Shown here: in pieces, positions 29,514 to 41,145 of the stretch
Layout: each line of letters begins with the position of its first letter
How positions within the stretch are numbered: the first letter of the stretch is position 1
Assembly (NCBI GenBank): GCA_963695445.1
Contig: CAVOGV010000031.1
Span: forward strand, 1 to 64,000
Source: Thiohalocapsa sp963695445
GTDB lineage: Bacteria; Pseudomonadota; Gammaproteobacteria; Chromatiales; Chromatiaceae
DNA length: 64,000 bases
Direction: 5' to 3'
Made by a program: the position numbers and the translations under genes
The notes under the pieces: generated by a model
The model's input: only the letters and a program-made list of their open reading frames with translations
What the model was told of the DNA's origin: nothing
Databases searched by the model: none

Positions 29514-29591
29514 AACTGCCCAGCCACAAGGGTCTACATCCCCAAGAAAAACGGAAAGCGGCGAGCGCTCGGCATTCCGACGGCAAGCGGA
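29514..29591 (+). pseudogene. Group II intron-type reverse transcriptase remnant
   Basis: One frame reads PATRVYIPKKNGKRRALGIP followed by TAS, the conserved RT-0/RT-1 stretch of group II intron and related bacterial reverse transcriptases (typically VYIPKxNGKxRPLGIPT). The match ends abruptly and the frame drifts into unrelated residues to a TGA at 29664-29666. No catalytic YADD region and no intron ends were seen. A tiny relic of a retroelement. Confidence 0.6.
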
Positions 29592-29714
29592 CCGGGTCGA
29601 GCGGGCCACCCGGTCAACTCCTTGCCGACCAAAGCCGCACTGCTGCGGCACACACGACTAGCCTGACACAGTGGGCCCGGGAGCACGGTCGCGAACACGA
29701 TGGGTTCGATGGCG

Positions 29715-31630
29715 TCAAAGGGCGGGATGCGGGCGCGAGTCTGGCCCGCCAGCGTCGCGATGATCAGGGCGATGCGGGTAAAGCGGCGCGAGGTCATCCA
29801 CGCCGGACCGGCGCTGCTCGTTGGCCTTGCCGAGCCCGTCCTTGAGCGCAAGCCACAGGGCGTTGCCATCCCACTGCGCGGCCGCGTCCCCGGCCGACAG
29901 CCCGGCATCGGGCGCATACAGGCGACGCTCGAGTGCTTGGATCTGCTCCGACGCCCCCGCACCTGCCGTCGATCCGGGCGGCGACGGCCGCCAGGTTGGC
30001 CGGCGGTTGCCGCGGCCAAAACGCCTGCGCCCAGGCGAGCAAGGCCCGCGCGGCGGCATGCGAATCGTTCTGCGCACAGGCCTGATGCAACGCCTCTCGC
30101 AGCTTGCCCAGACGCGGTTGCGGCTCCGCTGCCAATGGCAGTTCAGCGGTTGGACGCTGGCGCCGGCGATACCAGAACAGCGCCAACCCAAGGCCGAGCA
30201 GTACACCAACCGCGCCGATGCCGGCCCAGATGGGCCAGTGGGTCTTGTCCTGCTCACCGACGATTGGCTGATCGGGCGTCGTTGCATCGGCGCCATCAGC
30301 CTCGGTCGCGCTTGCATCCGGCGCGACCGATCCACCGTGCCGGATGCAGATGCTGGAGCCGGAGTTGAGGCAGGGGCACCTTCGACGTCGAGGGTCATGG
30401 CCGGCACCGTCGCCACGCGCTCGGTCTGCGCAACGGTATCCCACCAGGTCACGCGAATCTCCGGCATCGCAAGCCGGCCGCCGGCGGTGGGGATCAGCGT
30501 CACGCGCTGGGCGCTGACGCCGAACAGCGTCGCGCCGTCGGTGCGACTCTCGGTCTCGGTCTTTTCCGGATAGGCGCGCAGGCCGGCGGGAACCGGGATC
30601 TCGATCTCGGGGATCTGGGTGCCGGCGAGCCCCTTGGCGGTGATCGTCAGCGTGCGCGTGACCGGCTCGCCCGCGCGCAGTCGCGGCGGCTCGGTCGCCC
30701 AGGAATCGTCGATGGCGACCGCCTCGGCGGGCAGCCAGTGTGCGCCGCCGAAGCCCGTCGGCCGTGGGTCGACCTGCAGGGTGATGGCCTTGGCCTGGGC
30801 CCGCACCGGCTCGCCACGCTCGAACATCGTGAACGGGCTGTCGCGGAACATGCTCTCGACCATCGGGTTCGCGAACAGACGGTCGAGCCTGTCGTTGCCG
30901 GTGGCCCCGCGTGTGCTCCCGCCCCGGTTCGCGAGCACCTCACCCTCGAACACCACCGGCGCGATGCGCAGTTCGCCGCTGCGCTCCGGACTCAGGCTGA
31001 AGCGGCGTTCGATCACCTGGTACTCACGGCCGTTGCGGGTGGTCTCGTATTGCCGGTCGTTGCCGAGGCGCTCGAGCACGGCACCGTCGGCGCGCGGATC
31101 GGACAGCTCGCCGCCGCGGATCAACAGGCCGCTGTAGAGCCGCACGACGACGGGTATCTGCTGCTGCACCATCACATGGTCGCCGTCGATGCCGAGCTCC
31201 ACCTCAACATAGACATCGTCACCGGGTCCGCCCTGGGCGCCCTGCGGCACCTGCGGAGACGGTCAGCGTCAAAGGCGCGGTCCGCTCGTCACCGACGTCG
31301 ATCGGCGGTATCTCGACGGTGCCGATGGATTTCGGCGCCAGCGTGATGCGCCAGCTGCGCTTGTCGCTGCGTTGGCCGTTGACGATGCGGATCTCACTGC
31401 CCTGACTGGTGCCGAGTACGTCGAAGTCGTCGGCGAGCGCAGTCAGGTCCGGTTCACCCGGCAGGTTGCGGCCCTCGGCCTCGATGGTCAGCATGACGCT
31501 GTCGCCTTCATACACCGTGGGCCGGTCGAAGAAGGCACGCAGTTCCGCGAGCGCGGTGCCAGCTCCAGAGCGCTGGCGCCAACGCCAACGCAAGCAACCA
31601 AAACCGTCGTTTATCAGGCTGTATGTTCAT
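29715..31630 (-). CDS. batD: BatD-type protein (BatD family), frame-broken
   Basis: Last gene of the MoxR-Bat cluster; a membrane-anchored protein with periplasmic Ig-like domains. Start MNIQPDKRRFWLLALALA at 31630 gives a signal peptide; a frame break soon after leads to LAELRAFFDRPTVYEGDSVMLTIEAEG, the classic BatD opening. Further segments: VDPRPTGFGGAHWLPAEAV, TEPPRLRAGEPVTRTLTI, TWWDTVAQTERVATVPA, a membrane helix HWPIWAGIGAVGVLLGLGLAL and a C-terminal domain ending DLAPLYPH. At least four frame breaks (near 31580, 31260, 30330 and 29970). Similarity is continuous, so sequencing error is likely. Role of the cluster: envelope stress or assembly, inferred from the family. Confidence 0.85.
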
Positions 31631-31729
31631 GAGTCGATGTGGACGAAGTTACGAGTGGCGAGTACCGAGATGTCAGGTTCGGCGGAAAATCTTCCTAGAA
31701 ACTCGCCCCTAACCCCTAGCAACTCTCTT

Positions 31730-33782
31730 TCACCATGGATTGCCCGCCTCGACCTCGCCACCCTGCTCCGCCCGAGCGCGGTACTGGTACAGAAACTTGC
31801 GCCGCAGTAGTCCGGCCGGGTCGTCGGGGACACGGCGTAGCCACTGATCGGCGGCCTGGCGAGATTCCAGCTCCTCTGGCGTCAGCTCCTCGTCGCCAGC
31901 GGCCGCCGCGGCTGCTGCTCCCTCCTCGTGGCGGTTGTTCGGCGGCGTCGCTGGCTTGGGCAGCGGCCTCGGCGCGATAATCGTCGGCGGCCTGCTCGGC
32001 ACGGTCGCGCTCGGCCTGGTCCTGCGCCGAGCCGTCCGCGCCCGCGGTATCATCGTCAGTGTTCTCTGCGTCAGCGCCTTGCTGGCTAGCCTCGGACTGA
32101 GCGCCGTCGGCGTCGGCCTGCTGCTGGTCGTCGCCCTCGCCGGCTTGCTGTTCCTGCTGGCCGGACTCGTCGCCGCTTTGCCCCTGGGACGGGTCTTGCT
32201 GTTGCCCGTTCTGATCTTCACCAGACCCGTCGTCACCAGCAGCCTGTTCGCTGGGCTCTTGGTCATCAGTCCCCTGCTCACCGGACTCTTGTTCGCCGGC
32301 TCTTGGTCCCCGGTCTCTTGGTCTGGGGATTGGTCGGAACCGGATTGCTGCTCTTGATCCGACTGGTCCCCTTGCTCACCACTCTGCTCGCCACTGTCGG
32401 ACTGCTGCTGCTCTTGCTGCTGTTGTTGCTCTAGCAATTGCTCGATCTGCTGCTTGTTGTGCAAGGCGTCGGCCATATCCGGCGCGCGCGCCAGGGCCTC
32501 CTCGTAGGCGGCAATGGCGTCTTCCAGACGACCGGCGGCGGCCAGCGCGTTGCCGCGATTGTAGTGGTGCTCCGAGCCGTCTCCGGCGGCGAAGGCGTCG
32601 ACGGCGGCGTCATAGTCGCCAAGCCGATAGCTGGCGGTGCCGCTGCGCAACGGGTCCTGGGCCAGCTCCCGCGCGCGTTCGTAGTCGGCGTCCGCCAGGG
32701 CATTGGCCGCTTGCTGATCGCGGCGTTGCCAGAGATCGTCCCAGCCGAACGCCATGGCCGGTTGCGGCGCGGACAGGGTCAGGTTCGCAACGAGCAACGC
32801 GATGCCGAGCACCCAGCCCCGGCGGAAGGCCAGGGCCCCGAGCGGCAGCAGCGCCAGCACGATCCAGGGGCCGAGTTCCTTCCAGGAATCGGCCAGCATC
32901 GGATCATCCGGCGCCAGCGCGCGGGTCGTGAGCGACGGATCGCGCAACACTCGGTTCAGATCGGCGTCACCGGTGGTCAGCCCGGAGTAGGCGCCACCAC
33001 CGGCGCGCGCCAGCGCCTGCAATGCGGGCGCATCCAACGCCGCGATAACCGGACCTTGGGAGTTACGCACGCCGGGCACGGCAGCCCCATCGGCGGTGCC
33101 GACACCAATGACGGCGAGTCGATGGCCGGCGGCACGCAGGTCCTCGGCCGCACGCTGTGCGCGTTGGTCGCCAGCATCGTCGGTCAACAAGCACGACCTC
33201 TCCACTCCGGGCGCCTGCCTGCTGCAACAAGGCCAGGGCGGCGTCGATGGCGAGGTCAGGCCGGCTGCCCTGCACCGGCATGATGTCCGGTGCCAGTGCG
33301 TCGAGCATGCCGAGCAGGGTGTCGGCATCATCGGTCAATGGCGAGACCGGAAAGGCATCGCCAGCGAAGACGACCAGGCCCACCTGACCATCCGCGCTGC
33401 GGGCCAGGATGTCGATCAGCTTGTAGCGGGCGCGCTCCAGCCGCGTCGGGGTCAGGTCGTCGGCGAGCATCGAACGCGACAGATCCAGCACCACCACCCG
33501 CGCCGCGTCGCTGCGAAAGGCCGGCACCGGCTCACGCTCGAAGGTCGGGTTGGCCAGCGCAACCACGGCGATCATCCAGCCGGCGCCGAGCAGCGCCAGC
33601 GGCCACCAGCGCCGCGCACCGGCGTCGCCGTCCGTCGTCAGCACCGCCAACAGGCGCGCATCGATGACCCTGCGCCATGCATTGGTTGCGGACCCGGCTC
33701 GCGCCGCCGACCACAACAGCAGTCCCAGCGGCAGCAGGGCCAGAAACCACAACGGGCTCAGAAAATGGAAGTCTTGCCACAT
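31730..33782 (-). CDS. BatB-BatC fusion: von Willebrand A domain plus TPR protein (frame-broken)
   Basis: About 684 residues. N-terminal membrane anchor (FLSPLWFLALLPLGLLLW), VWA domain with the MIDAS motif VVLDLSRSMLADDLTP and VGLVVFAGDAFPVSPLT; after a frame break near 33185, LTDDAGDQRAQRAAE continues. A further membrane helix and signal-like stretch lead into TPRs (YNRGNALAAAGRLEDAIAAYEEALA), a Gln/Ser/Asp-rich tail, and ELTPEELESRQAADQWLRRV at the end. In the low-complexity tail (about 31935-32290) the visible frame is wrong: the Gln/Asp/Glu-rich reading lies in another frame, so two compensating frame changes occur there. Confidence 0.88.
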
Positions 33783-33820
33783 GATCGGTCTCCGCGTTCA
33801 GTGTCCTAACGAGGCGCGCA

Positions 33821-34798
33821 TCACGCCGCGCGCCCAAGCAGGCCGCTGCGCGCGCCGACGACGACGGCACTGAGCAGCAGCGCCGCGGATAGGGGCCAGC
33901 CGAACAGCTCATCCACGGGGCGGAACACCTGCTGGTCCGATTGCACCGGCTCGAGCTCGTCGAGCATGCCGTAGATGGCCTGCAGCTCGGCGACATCGCG
34001 GGTCCGGAAATAGCGCCCTCCGGTACTCTGGGCAATGGTCTGCAAGGTGCGCTCGTCGAGCGGATTGCGACGGACTCCGCGCCCGATGGCGCTGCGCGGA
34101 TCGGCACCGACGCCAATGGTATAGATGCGCACCCCGGCCTCCGCCGCCAACTCCGCGGCCTTCAGCGGTGCGATGCTGCCGGCGGTGTTGGTGCCATCGG
34201 TCAGCAGCACCAGCACCCGTTCCTCGGACGGCGAGTCGCGCAACCGTTTCACCGCCAGGCCGATGGCGTCGCCGATGGCGGTCTCCCGACCGGCCAGACC
34301 CACGGCCGATTCGAACAGCAGGGTGCGCGCGGTGAGCCGATCGAAGGTCAGCGGCGTTTGCAGATAGGCCTGCTGCCCGAACAGAATCAGGCCGATCCGG
34401 TCACCCTGACGGCGTTCGATGAAGTCCCCGGCCACGGCCTTGACCGCGGTCAGGCGATCGACGACGCGGCCACCGATGACCATGTCTTCCTCGGTCATGG
34501 ACAGCGAGATGTCCACCGCCAGCATCAGGTCCCGGCCCGCCATCGGCAGCGGCACCGGCTCGCCGAGCCACTGCGGGCGCGCCGCGGCCAGCACCAGCAG
34601 CAGCCAGGCGAGCGCGGCCAGCAGCAGCGGCCAGCGGCGCGCGCGAGCGAACGCGGTCTGGCCCTGCGCCAGCGCCGCGTAAAAGGGCACGCGCAGGGCG
34701 CCGGTGTTGGATTGCTTGGCACGCGGCAGCCAGAACCAGACCAACAGTGGCAACGGCAGTGCCGCCAATGCCCACAGATGGGCCAATTGCAGGGTCAT
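33821..34798 (-). CDS. batA: BatA-type von Willebrand A membrane protein
   Basis: 325 residues from ATG at 34798 to 33821. N-terminal membrane segments (LAHLWALAALPLPLLVWFW, WPLLLAALAWLLLVLAAA), aerotolerance-type VWA domain with MIDAS LAVDISLSMTEEDMV and ERVLVLLTDGTNTAGS, and a C-terminal membrane helix (LFGWPLSAALLLSAVVVGA). Its ATG overlaps the stop of the DUF4381 gene. A long 818-codon open frame reaches upstream of this start, but that is only a chance joining with the DUF58 frame. Frame intact in itself. Confidence 0.93.
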   Translation of the reverse strand: MTLQLAHLWALAALPLPLLVWFWLPRAKQSNTGALRVPFYAALAQGQTAFARARRWPLLLAALAWLLLVLAAARPQWLGEPVPLPMAGRDLMLAVDISLSMTEEDMVIGGRVVDRLTAVKAVAGDFIERRQGDRIGLILFGQQAYLQTPLTFDRLTARTLLFESAVGLAGRETAIGDAIGLAVKRLRDSPSEERVLVLLTDGTNTAGSIAPLKAAELAAEAGVRIYTIGVGADPRSAIGRGVRRNPLDERTLQTIAQSTGGRYFRTRDVAELQAIYGMLDELEPVQSDQQVFRPVDELFGWPLSAALLLSAVVVGARSGLLGRAA

Positions 34799-35265
34799 GT
34801 ATTCCTCCTGAGCCAGCTGCGGGCCAGGGTCAGCAGCGCGTCGGCATCGCATTCCGGCGCCGGCGCATAGGCGCCGTCGGCGAGCACCTTCCCGACACCT
34901 TGCTGGAAGCCACCGTCGCCGCCGGTGCGATCGAGAAATGCGAGCCAGTCGGAACCGGTCAGCGCGGCCACGTCCAGGCGCGGGAAGCGGCTCAGCGCCA
35001 CCCGCTTGAGCAACGCGGAAACGCCGCCGATCAGGCGCGGACCGCAGGGCTGCGCCCGCAGACCGTCCAGTTCCCGCAGGATGCGGTCGCGCCGTCGCAC
35101 GCGTCGCCAATGGCGCCAGGCGCGGTGGCCGAGCAGCACCAGCGCCGCCGATATCAGCGTCGCCAACAGCCACCAGCCGGATGCCGGCGGCCAGGCATTG
35201 GGCGCCGCCGGCTCGTGGATATCGCGCAGGTCGAGCTGTTCGATCGCTGCCTGGTTTCCGTTCAT
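34795..35265 (-). CDS. DUF4381 family membrane protein
   Basis: About 156 residues. Starts MNGNQAAIEQLDLRDIHEPA, followed by one membrane helix (GWWLLATLISAALVLLG), a basic stretch and the family tail ALSRFPRLDVAALTGSDWLAFLDRTGG. It sits in the usual place between the DUF58 and BatA genes and overlaps both neighbours by 4 bp (ATGA), indicating tight translational coupling. Function unknown, probably a structural partner of the MoxR-Bat complex. Confidence 0.9.
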   Translation of the reverse strand: MNGNQAAIEQLDLRDIHEPAAPNAWPPASGWWLLATLISAALVLLGHRAWRHWRRVRRRDRILRELDGLRAQPCGPRLIGGVSALLKRVALSRFPRLDVAALTGSDWLAFLDRTGGDGGFQQGVGKVLADGAYAPAPECDADALLTLARSWLRRNT

Positions 35266-36277
35266 GCGACCTCCGGCGAGGCGTTGCGCGCGGGCCGACC
35301 GTGTGCGGCCGAGCGCTTCTCGGGGCGCCGCGACCGCGCATGGCCATCGCGGCGGCAAGCCGGTCGGCCGGGTCGTCCACGGTTGTACAACGCAATAACG
35401 GGATGCCGCTGCCCTCGGTCGCCACTCGCACGGCGGCATGATGCTGCACGAAATGCGCCGCATAGCGCTCCCGCTCAGCGCGGCTGCCGGTATCGATGAA
35501 GCCGTTGCGCAGCCCGTCGGTAATGCCGTAGCGGCCCGGCGGCGGCGGCTCCACCTCGAGCGGGTCGACGATCTGAAAGGCGGTCAGGTCGTTGTGGCGA
35601 GCCAGCCGGGCCAGATGACTCAGACTATCCGCGTCCATCGAGTAGAAGTCGGACAGCAGGAACACCAGGCTACCGGGGCGGGCAACCCGGCCGAGGCGCG
35701 CCAGCGCAGCGGAGAGGTTCCCGGGGACATCGACCTCCCCTGCCTCGCGCCGCGGCGCGAGGCCGCGCTCGGGGTCACCGGCCTGCACCAGGGCGCGGAT
35801 CAGGCGCATCTGTCCGCGGCGACCACCAGCGGGTTGCAGCTCCTGATGCCCGCCGTTGAAGAGCAGCGCGCCGACGCGATCGCCATGACCGATCGCCGAC
35901 CAGCCGATCAGCGCCGCGAGCCGCGCCGCGACGACGGACTTGAACGCGCCGTTGCTGGCGAAGAACATGCTCGGCCCAAAGTCCACGATCACCACCACTG
36001 GCCGCTCGCGCTCCTCGTCGAACACCTTGACGTGCGGATGCCCGGCGCGCGCGGTGATGCGCCAATCCATGTTGCGGATGTCGTCGCCGGCCTGGTAGTG
36101 GCGCGACTCGCGATAGTCCATACCGCGACCACGAAAGCGCGAACCGTGCGCGCCCGCCAGCGTCGAGCGCGCCGGCAGCGGTCGGGCCGGCTTCAGCCGC
36201 TCGGCCCGACCGCGCAGGGCGATCAGGTCGTCGGCGTCGACACGGATGTCGGGATCTGCTTGGCTGAAAGTTGGCAT
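35262..36277 (-). CDS. DUF58 domain-containing protein (frame-broken at 3' end)
   Basis: About 338 residues from ATG at 36277. Diagnostic block: SRFRGRGMDYRESRHYQAGD, DIRNMDWRITARAGHPHVKVFDEERERPVVVIVDFGPSMF, a VWA-like fold. The C-terminal end LLRCTTVDDPADRLAAAMA stays open into the batA gene in the same frame, which is unlikely. Shifting to another frame near 35345-35390 gives RRPEKRSAAHGRPARNASPEVA and a TGA overlapping the DUF4381 ATG by ATGA, so this is the preferred end. Component of the MoxR-Bat operon. Confidence 0.9.
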
Positions 36278-36420
36278 CTTTTTCGAAGTATCGGGCTCGA
36301 AGTATCGAGTTGCTAGGTGCTAGATTCGAGTTGCCGGTTACGCACTGCCAGGACCAGTTGCTAGACCCGCTGTCGGCTTGACGGTTTGGGGTTACCGCGG
36401 CACCGGTGATCTGCGGCACG

Positions 36421-36524
36421 TCCTCAAGGGCGCTACCGCGCCCTTGCCGACCGGAGGTCGGCGCTCCACTGGGCTCAACGGACCGCCGACTTCTAGTCGG
36501 CCCGCCGCCGCTAGGCGGCTTGGG
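36421..36524. repeat. GCCGAC..GTCGGC palindromes between moxR and DUF58
   Basis: Contains GCCGACCGGAGGTCGGC (36446-36462) and GCCGACTTCTAGTCGGC (36485-36501), plus GGGCGCTACCGCGCCC. The order is the reverse complement of the 133-bp tandem repeat family at 14034 (CCTCAAGGGCGCTA...). It separates moxR from the rest of its operon and might fold at the RNA level. Confidence 0.75.
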
Positions 36525-36525
36525 T

Positions 36526-37562
<1,037 letters not shown>

Positions 37563-37823
37563 GCACTTGTGCTCCTGAGATTGGTGCTCCTGAGATTGCT
37601 GCCGTTGCGCCCAAGCTGCTGGAGCTCGAGCAGTCCGTTCCGCGCGCGCCGACGGCGGGCTCGTAGGGAAAGGTCGTTGACGCGCATGTTAACGCTCGAA
37701 CCATTAACATGAACGTACCGAAAGCTTAACGTTCCGTAATCCGGTGTCGACCACGCGGCCAGGTCGGATAGTGAGCACTTGATGATATGGTTGTTGCGAC
37801 GCCCAAATCGAACCCGAGACCCG

Positions 37824-38488
37824 ATGCCGACACCAGCCCCTAGCGCCGATATCATGCCGCGCTTGCGCGCAGCGCACCGCGCGCATCCACGCCGCCACCG
37901 AAGACCTGCCACTGATGCGGGCGCTGCTGGCGCCGACTGCCGACGCCGCCGCCTATGGCCGCTATCTCGGGGCGCTGCACGGGGTTTATCTCGCGGTGGA
38001 GCCCGTGCTCTATGCCAACGTATCGCCTGCCCTGCTGAGCGTGCTCGGCGTGCGGCCCAAGTTGCCGGCGCTGCAGCAGGACCGCGCGGCGCTGGCCATG
38101 CGCCTGAACGCGTCGCCGGGCGCATCGGCGGCGCTTCCGGCACCCGGTTTGCCGAGACCGAATGCGGGCGGCGGTGCAGGATGAGCCCGCCGCGCTCGGC
38201 GGGCTCTACGTGCTCGAGGGCGCAACGCTCGGTGGGCGCGTCATCGCCCGTCGACTGCGGCAGCAATGGGGACCGGATTGCGAGATGCCATTCGCGTTCC
38301 TCGAATTCCGCGGCGCCAATCCCGGCAGCGAATGGCGACAGTTCGGCAACGGCATCAACCTCTGGTGCGCGCGGCACCCGGACGGCGATGCCGCCCGCGT
38401 CGGTGACCGGGTGATCGCGGGCGCCATCGCCGTGTTCGAGGCCATGCACCAGGCATTTCGCGACGCCGACCCTGGAGACGGATTGTGA
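37824..38488 (+). CDS. Biliverdin-producing heme oxygenase-like protein (frame-broken)
   Basis: About 221 residues in three frames. Rebuilt: MPTPAPSADIMPRLRAA, then TARIHAATEDLPLMRALLAP (heme-proximal histidine region), YGRYLGALHGVYLAVEPVLY, and finally ALGGLYVLEGATLGGRVIAR and WRQFGNGINLW. This is the heme-oxygenase fold as found in bacterial HemO/BphO. It would open heme to biliverdin, for iron release or phytochrome chromophore supply; no phytochrome gene is visible nearby. Frame changes near 37875 and 38150. Divergent from moxR. Confidence 0.75.
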
Positions 38489-38550
38489 AAGATACTCCGC
38501 AATCTGGTGCTGCGCGACATCAACGCCGCCCTATTCCGTGACTGAGTTCC

Positions 38551-39340
38551 GTGACTGACATCGAACCCGACCCCGCGAAGGCGCCGTTTGGCGCCGAGGG
38601 CCAACTCCCAGGCGAAACGGGCACCAGGACGAGCGCAACGCCGCCTGCGCCGCTTGCTGACATGGCTCGGCATCGGCATCGGCGCGTTCATGCTGCTGTC
38701 GATCGTCACGGTCGGGTTGCTGCGCTGGCTCGATCCGCCCACGTCCGCGTTCATGCTGCGACAGTGGGTCGCCGGCCAGCTCAGTGATCGAACCGCCGCC
38801 TTACGTCTATCACGAATGGGTCGACTGGCAGCTGATACCCGGCAGTGTCGCGCTAGCCGCGATCGCCGCGGAAGATCAGCGCTTCCCGCGCCATAGCGGC
38901 TTCGATCTGGTGGAAATGCGCAAGGCCTGGCGGCGCTACCAGGCCGGCGGGCGTCTGCGCGGCGCCAGCACCATTACCCAGCAGACCGCGAAGAATCTGT
39001 TTCTTTGGCCAGGCAAGGACTGGCTGCGCAAGGGACTGGAGGGCTGGTTCACGCTGCTGGATCGAGGCGCCTCTGGTCGAAACAGCGCATCCTGGAGGTG
39101 TATCTGAACATTGCCCAGTTCAGCCCCGACACCTTCGGCGTCGGCGCCGCCAGCTGGCGCTATTTCAACCGCCCCGCCATCGCGCTGGAGCCCGACCAGG
39201 CCGCGCTGCTGGCGGCAGTTCTGCCGAATCCCGAGATCTTCCGGATCGACGCCCCATCGGCCCGCGTCGAACAGCGCGCCCGCTGGATCAGAAGCCAGAT
39301 GCGCCAACTTGGCGGCACCGCCTATCTCGAACACTTGTGA
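38551..39340 (+). CDS. mtgA: Monofunctional peptidoglycan transglycosylase (frame-broken)
   Basis: GT51 enzyme polymerising lipid II in the periplasm. After a short cytoplasmic lead (MTDIEPDPAKAPFGAEG) a frame change gives the membrane anchor LLTWLGIGIGAFMLLSIVTVG and the region LDPPTSAFML; the next frame holds YVYHEWVDWQLIPGSVALAA, catalytic glutamate region AAIAAEDQRFPRHSGFD and GASTITQQTAKNLFLWPGKDW; the last, RILEVYLNIAQFSPDTFGVG and NPEIFRIDAP. Three frame changes (about 38620, 38780, 39065). The total of about 260 residues is normal. Since the family is widely retained, errors in the sequence are the simpler explanation. Confidence 0.88.
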
Positions 39341-39573
39341 CGACAGAGGCACCACCGCCAACGATCGGGCCTAACCCGATCTGCAGGCCAAATGCGGCGC
39401 GCCAGCGGTCAGCGGGACCGGCGCCAGCTCGGTCGCAGACTGAGCGCGAACTGGCCGCGGACCGGTCGCGGACAGTGAAGATGCGACCCGCTTGCGGTAT
39501 GATGACAGGCCGTTTTTCACTGCCGCGGCACCGGGCATTGCCGGTGCGGGCCTCCACGACCGGAGTGTTTTCG

Positions 39574-40270
39574 ATGGCAACAGAAGACCTGATCGCCCCG
39601 TCCATCTTGTCCGCCGACTTTGCCAAGCTGGGCGAGGAAGTGGACAACGTGCTCGCCTCCGGCGCCGACATCGTTCACTTCGATGTCATGGACAATCACT
39701 ACGTGCCGAACCTGACCATCGGCCCGCTGATCTGCGAGGCCCTGCGCAAGCACGGCGTCACCGCACCCATCGACGTGCACCTGATGGTCAAGCCGGTGGA
39801 CCGTATCATCCCCGACTTCGCCGCCGCCGGCGCCACGCTACATCACCTTCCACCCCGAGGCCAGCGAGCACATCGACCGCACGCTGCAGCTGATCAAGGG
39901 CGAGGGCTGCAAGGCCGGCCTGGTGTTCAACCCGGCGACGCCGCTGAATTGCCTCGAATACGTGCTGGACAAGATCGACATGATCCTGCTGATGTCGGTG
40001 AACCCCGGCTTCGGCGGCCAGAGCTTCCTCCCGTCGGCGCTGGAGAAGCTGGCCCAGGTGCGCGAGTTGATCGACACCACCGGCCGCGACATCCGGCTCG
40101 AGATCGACGGCGGCGTCAAAGCAGACAACATCGCCGCGATCAAGGCCGCCGGAGCCGACACGTTCGTCTCCGGCTCCGGCATCTTCGGCAAGGGCTCCGA
40201 CAGCGACCCGCACCGCTACGACAGCATCGTCGCGCAGATGCGCCAGGCGCTGGCCAGCGTGCAGCGCTAA
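39574..40270 (+). CDS. rpe: Ribulose-phosphate 3-epimerase (frame-broken)
   Basis: Interconverts ribulose 5-phosphate and xylulose 5-phosphate. Start MATEDLIAPSILSADFAKLG, metal-binding HFDVMDNHYVPNLTIGP, VHLMVKPVDRIIPDFAAAGA. A +1 insertion (the G at about 39836 in GCCACGCTAC) shifts the frame; the next frame continues YITFHPEASEHIDRTLQLIK, LLMSVNPGFGGQSFLPSALEKL and EIDGGVKADNIAAIKAAGAD. 231 residues when corrected. First gene of the rpe-gph-trpE set common in gammaproteobacteria. Confidence 0.95.
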
Positions 40271-40315
40271 GGCCTGGACGGACGGCAATCCTTGACCCAC
40301 AGGACGCTGGCGGAC

Positions 40316-41003
40316 ATGCAGTTTCCCATTCGCCCCGAGATGATCCTGATCGACCTCGACGGCACGCTGATCGACAGCGTGCCGGACCTGGCCTTTTGCG
40401 TCGACGCCATGATGCAGGAGCTCGACCTACCACCCCGCGGTGAAGCGGCGGTGCGCGACTGGGTCGGTAACGGCGTTGAGCGCCTGGTGCAGCGGGCGCT
40501 GACGGGCACGCTGGACGGCGAACCCACCGATGCCGAATTCGAGCGCGCCTACCCGATCTTTTTGCGCCTTTACGCCGACAACACCGCCCAGCGCTCGCAC
40601 CCCTATGACGGTGTCCGAGAGGGTCTGGACTGGCTGCGCGCCCAGGGCTACCGACTGGGCTGCGTCACTAACAAGGCGGCCCGCTTCACCGAGCCGTTGC
40701 TCGCCGACAAGGGCCTCCGTGGCGCCTTCGAGATCGTCATCAGCGGCGACACGCTGCCGGAGAAGAAGCCGAGCCCGCTGCCGCTGCTGCATGCGGCGCG
40801 CGTTCTTCGGCGCCGAGCCGAGTCGGGCGCTGATGATCGGCGACTCGGTCAGCGACGTAAAGGCGGCCCGTGCCGCCGGCTTCAGCATCATTTGCATGAG
40901 CTACGGCTACAATCATGGCCAAGACATCCGCAACGCGGAACCCGACGCCGTGATCGATTCGATGACCGAACTGCGCGGCCTGCTCGCGCCCAGCGCGGAC
41001 TGA
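40316..41003 (+). CDS. gph: Phosphoglycolate phosphatase (frame-broken)
   Basis: HAD-superfamily phosphatase removing phosphoglycolate. Start MQFPIRPEMILIDLDGTLID with the nucleophile motif DLDGTLIDS, cap domain DWVGNGVERLVQRAL, and VTNKAARFTEPLL. An extra G near 40801 (CGCGTTCTTCGG where CGCTTCTTCGG is expected) breaks the frame; the next frame continues FFGAEPSRALMIGDSVSDVK (metal-binding GDSxxD) and GFSIICMSYGYNHGQDIRNAEPD to 41003. About 228 residues. Lies between rpe and trpE as in Pseudomonas and Chromatiales. Confidence 0.94.
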
Positions 41004-41145
41004 CGCCAAGCCCATGATCCGCGACGACCGCTCCTCAAGACCGATGCATTCGGGACGCCGATGGCGCAGCTGACGCTGTCCCCGGACCCAACCCCATCTT
41101 GCATTCGTCCCGCGTAGAACGCGGTATTCATCTGGAGCGCGTCCC

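Noticed and set aside
31935..32357. Hydrophobic plus-strand frame suggesting a membrane protein
   Set aside because: It is the complement of the Gln/Asp/Glu-rich tail of BatB-BatC; no ribosome site and no family.
33821..36277. An 818-codon open frame on the minus strand read as one protein
   Set aside because: Its ends match DUF58 and BatA, while the middle is Arg-rich and hides the DUF4381 gene in another frame. It is a chance fusion of frames caused by a frame break.
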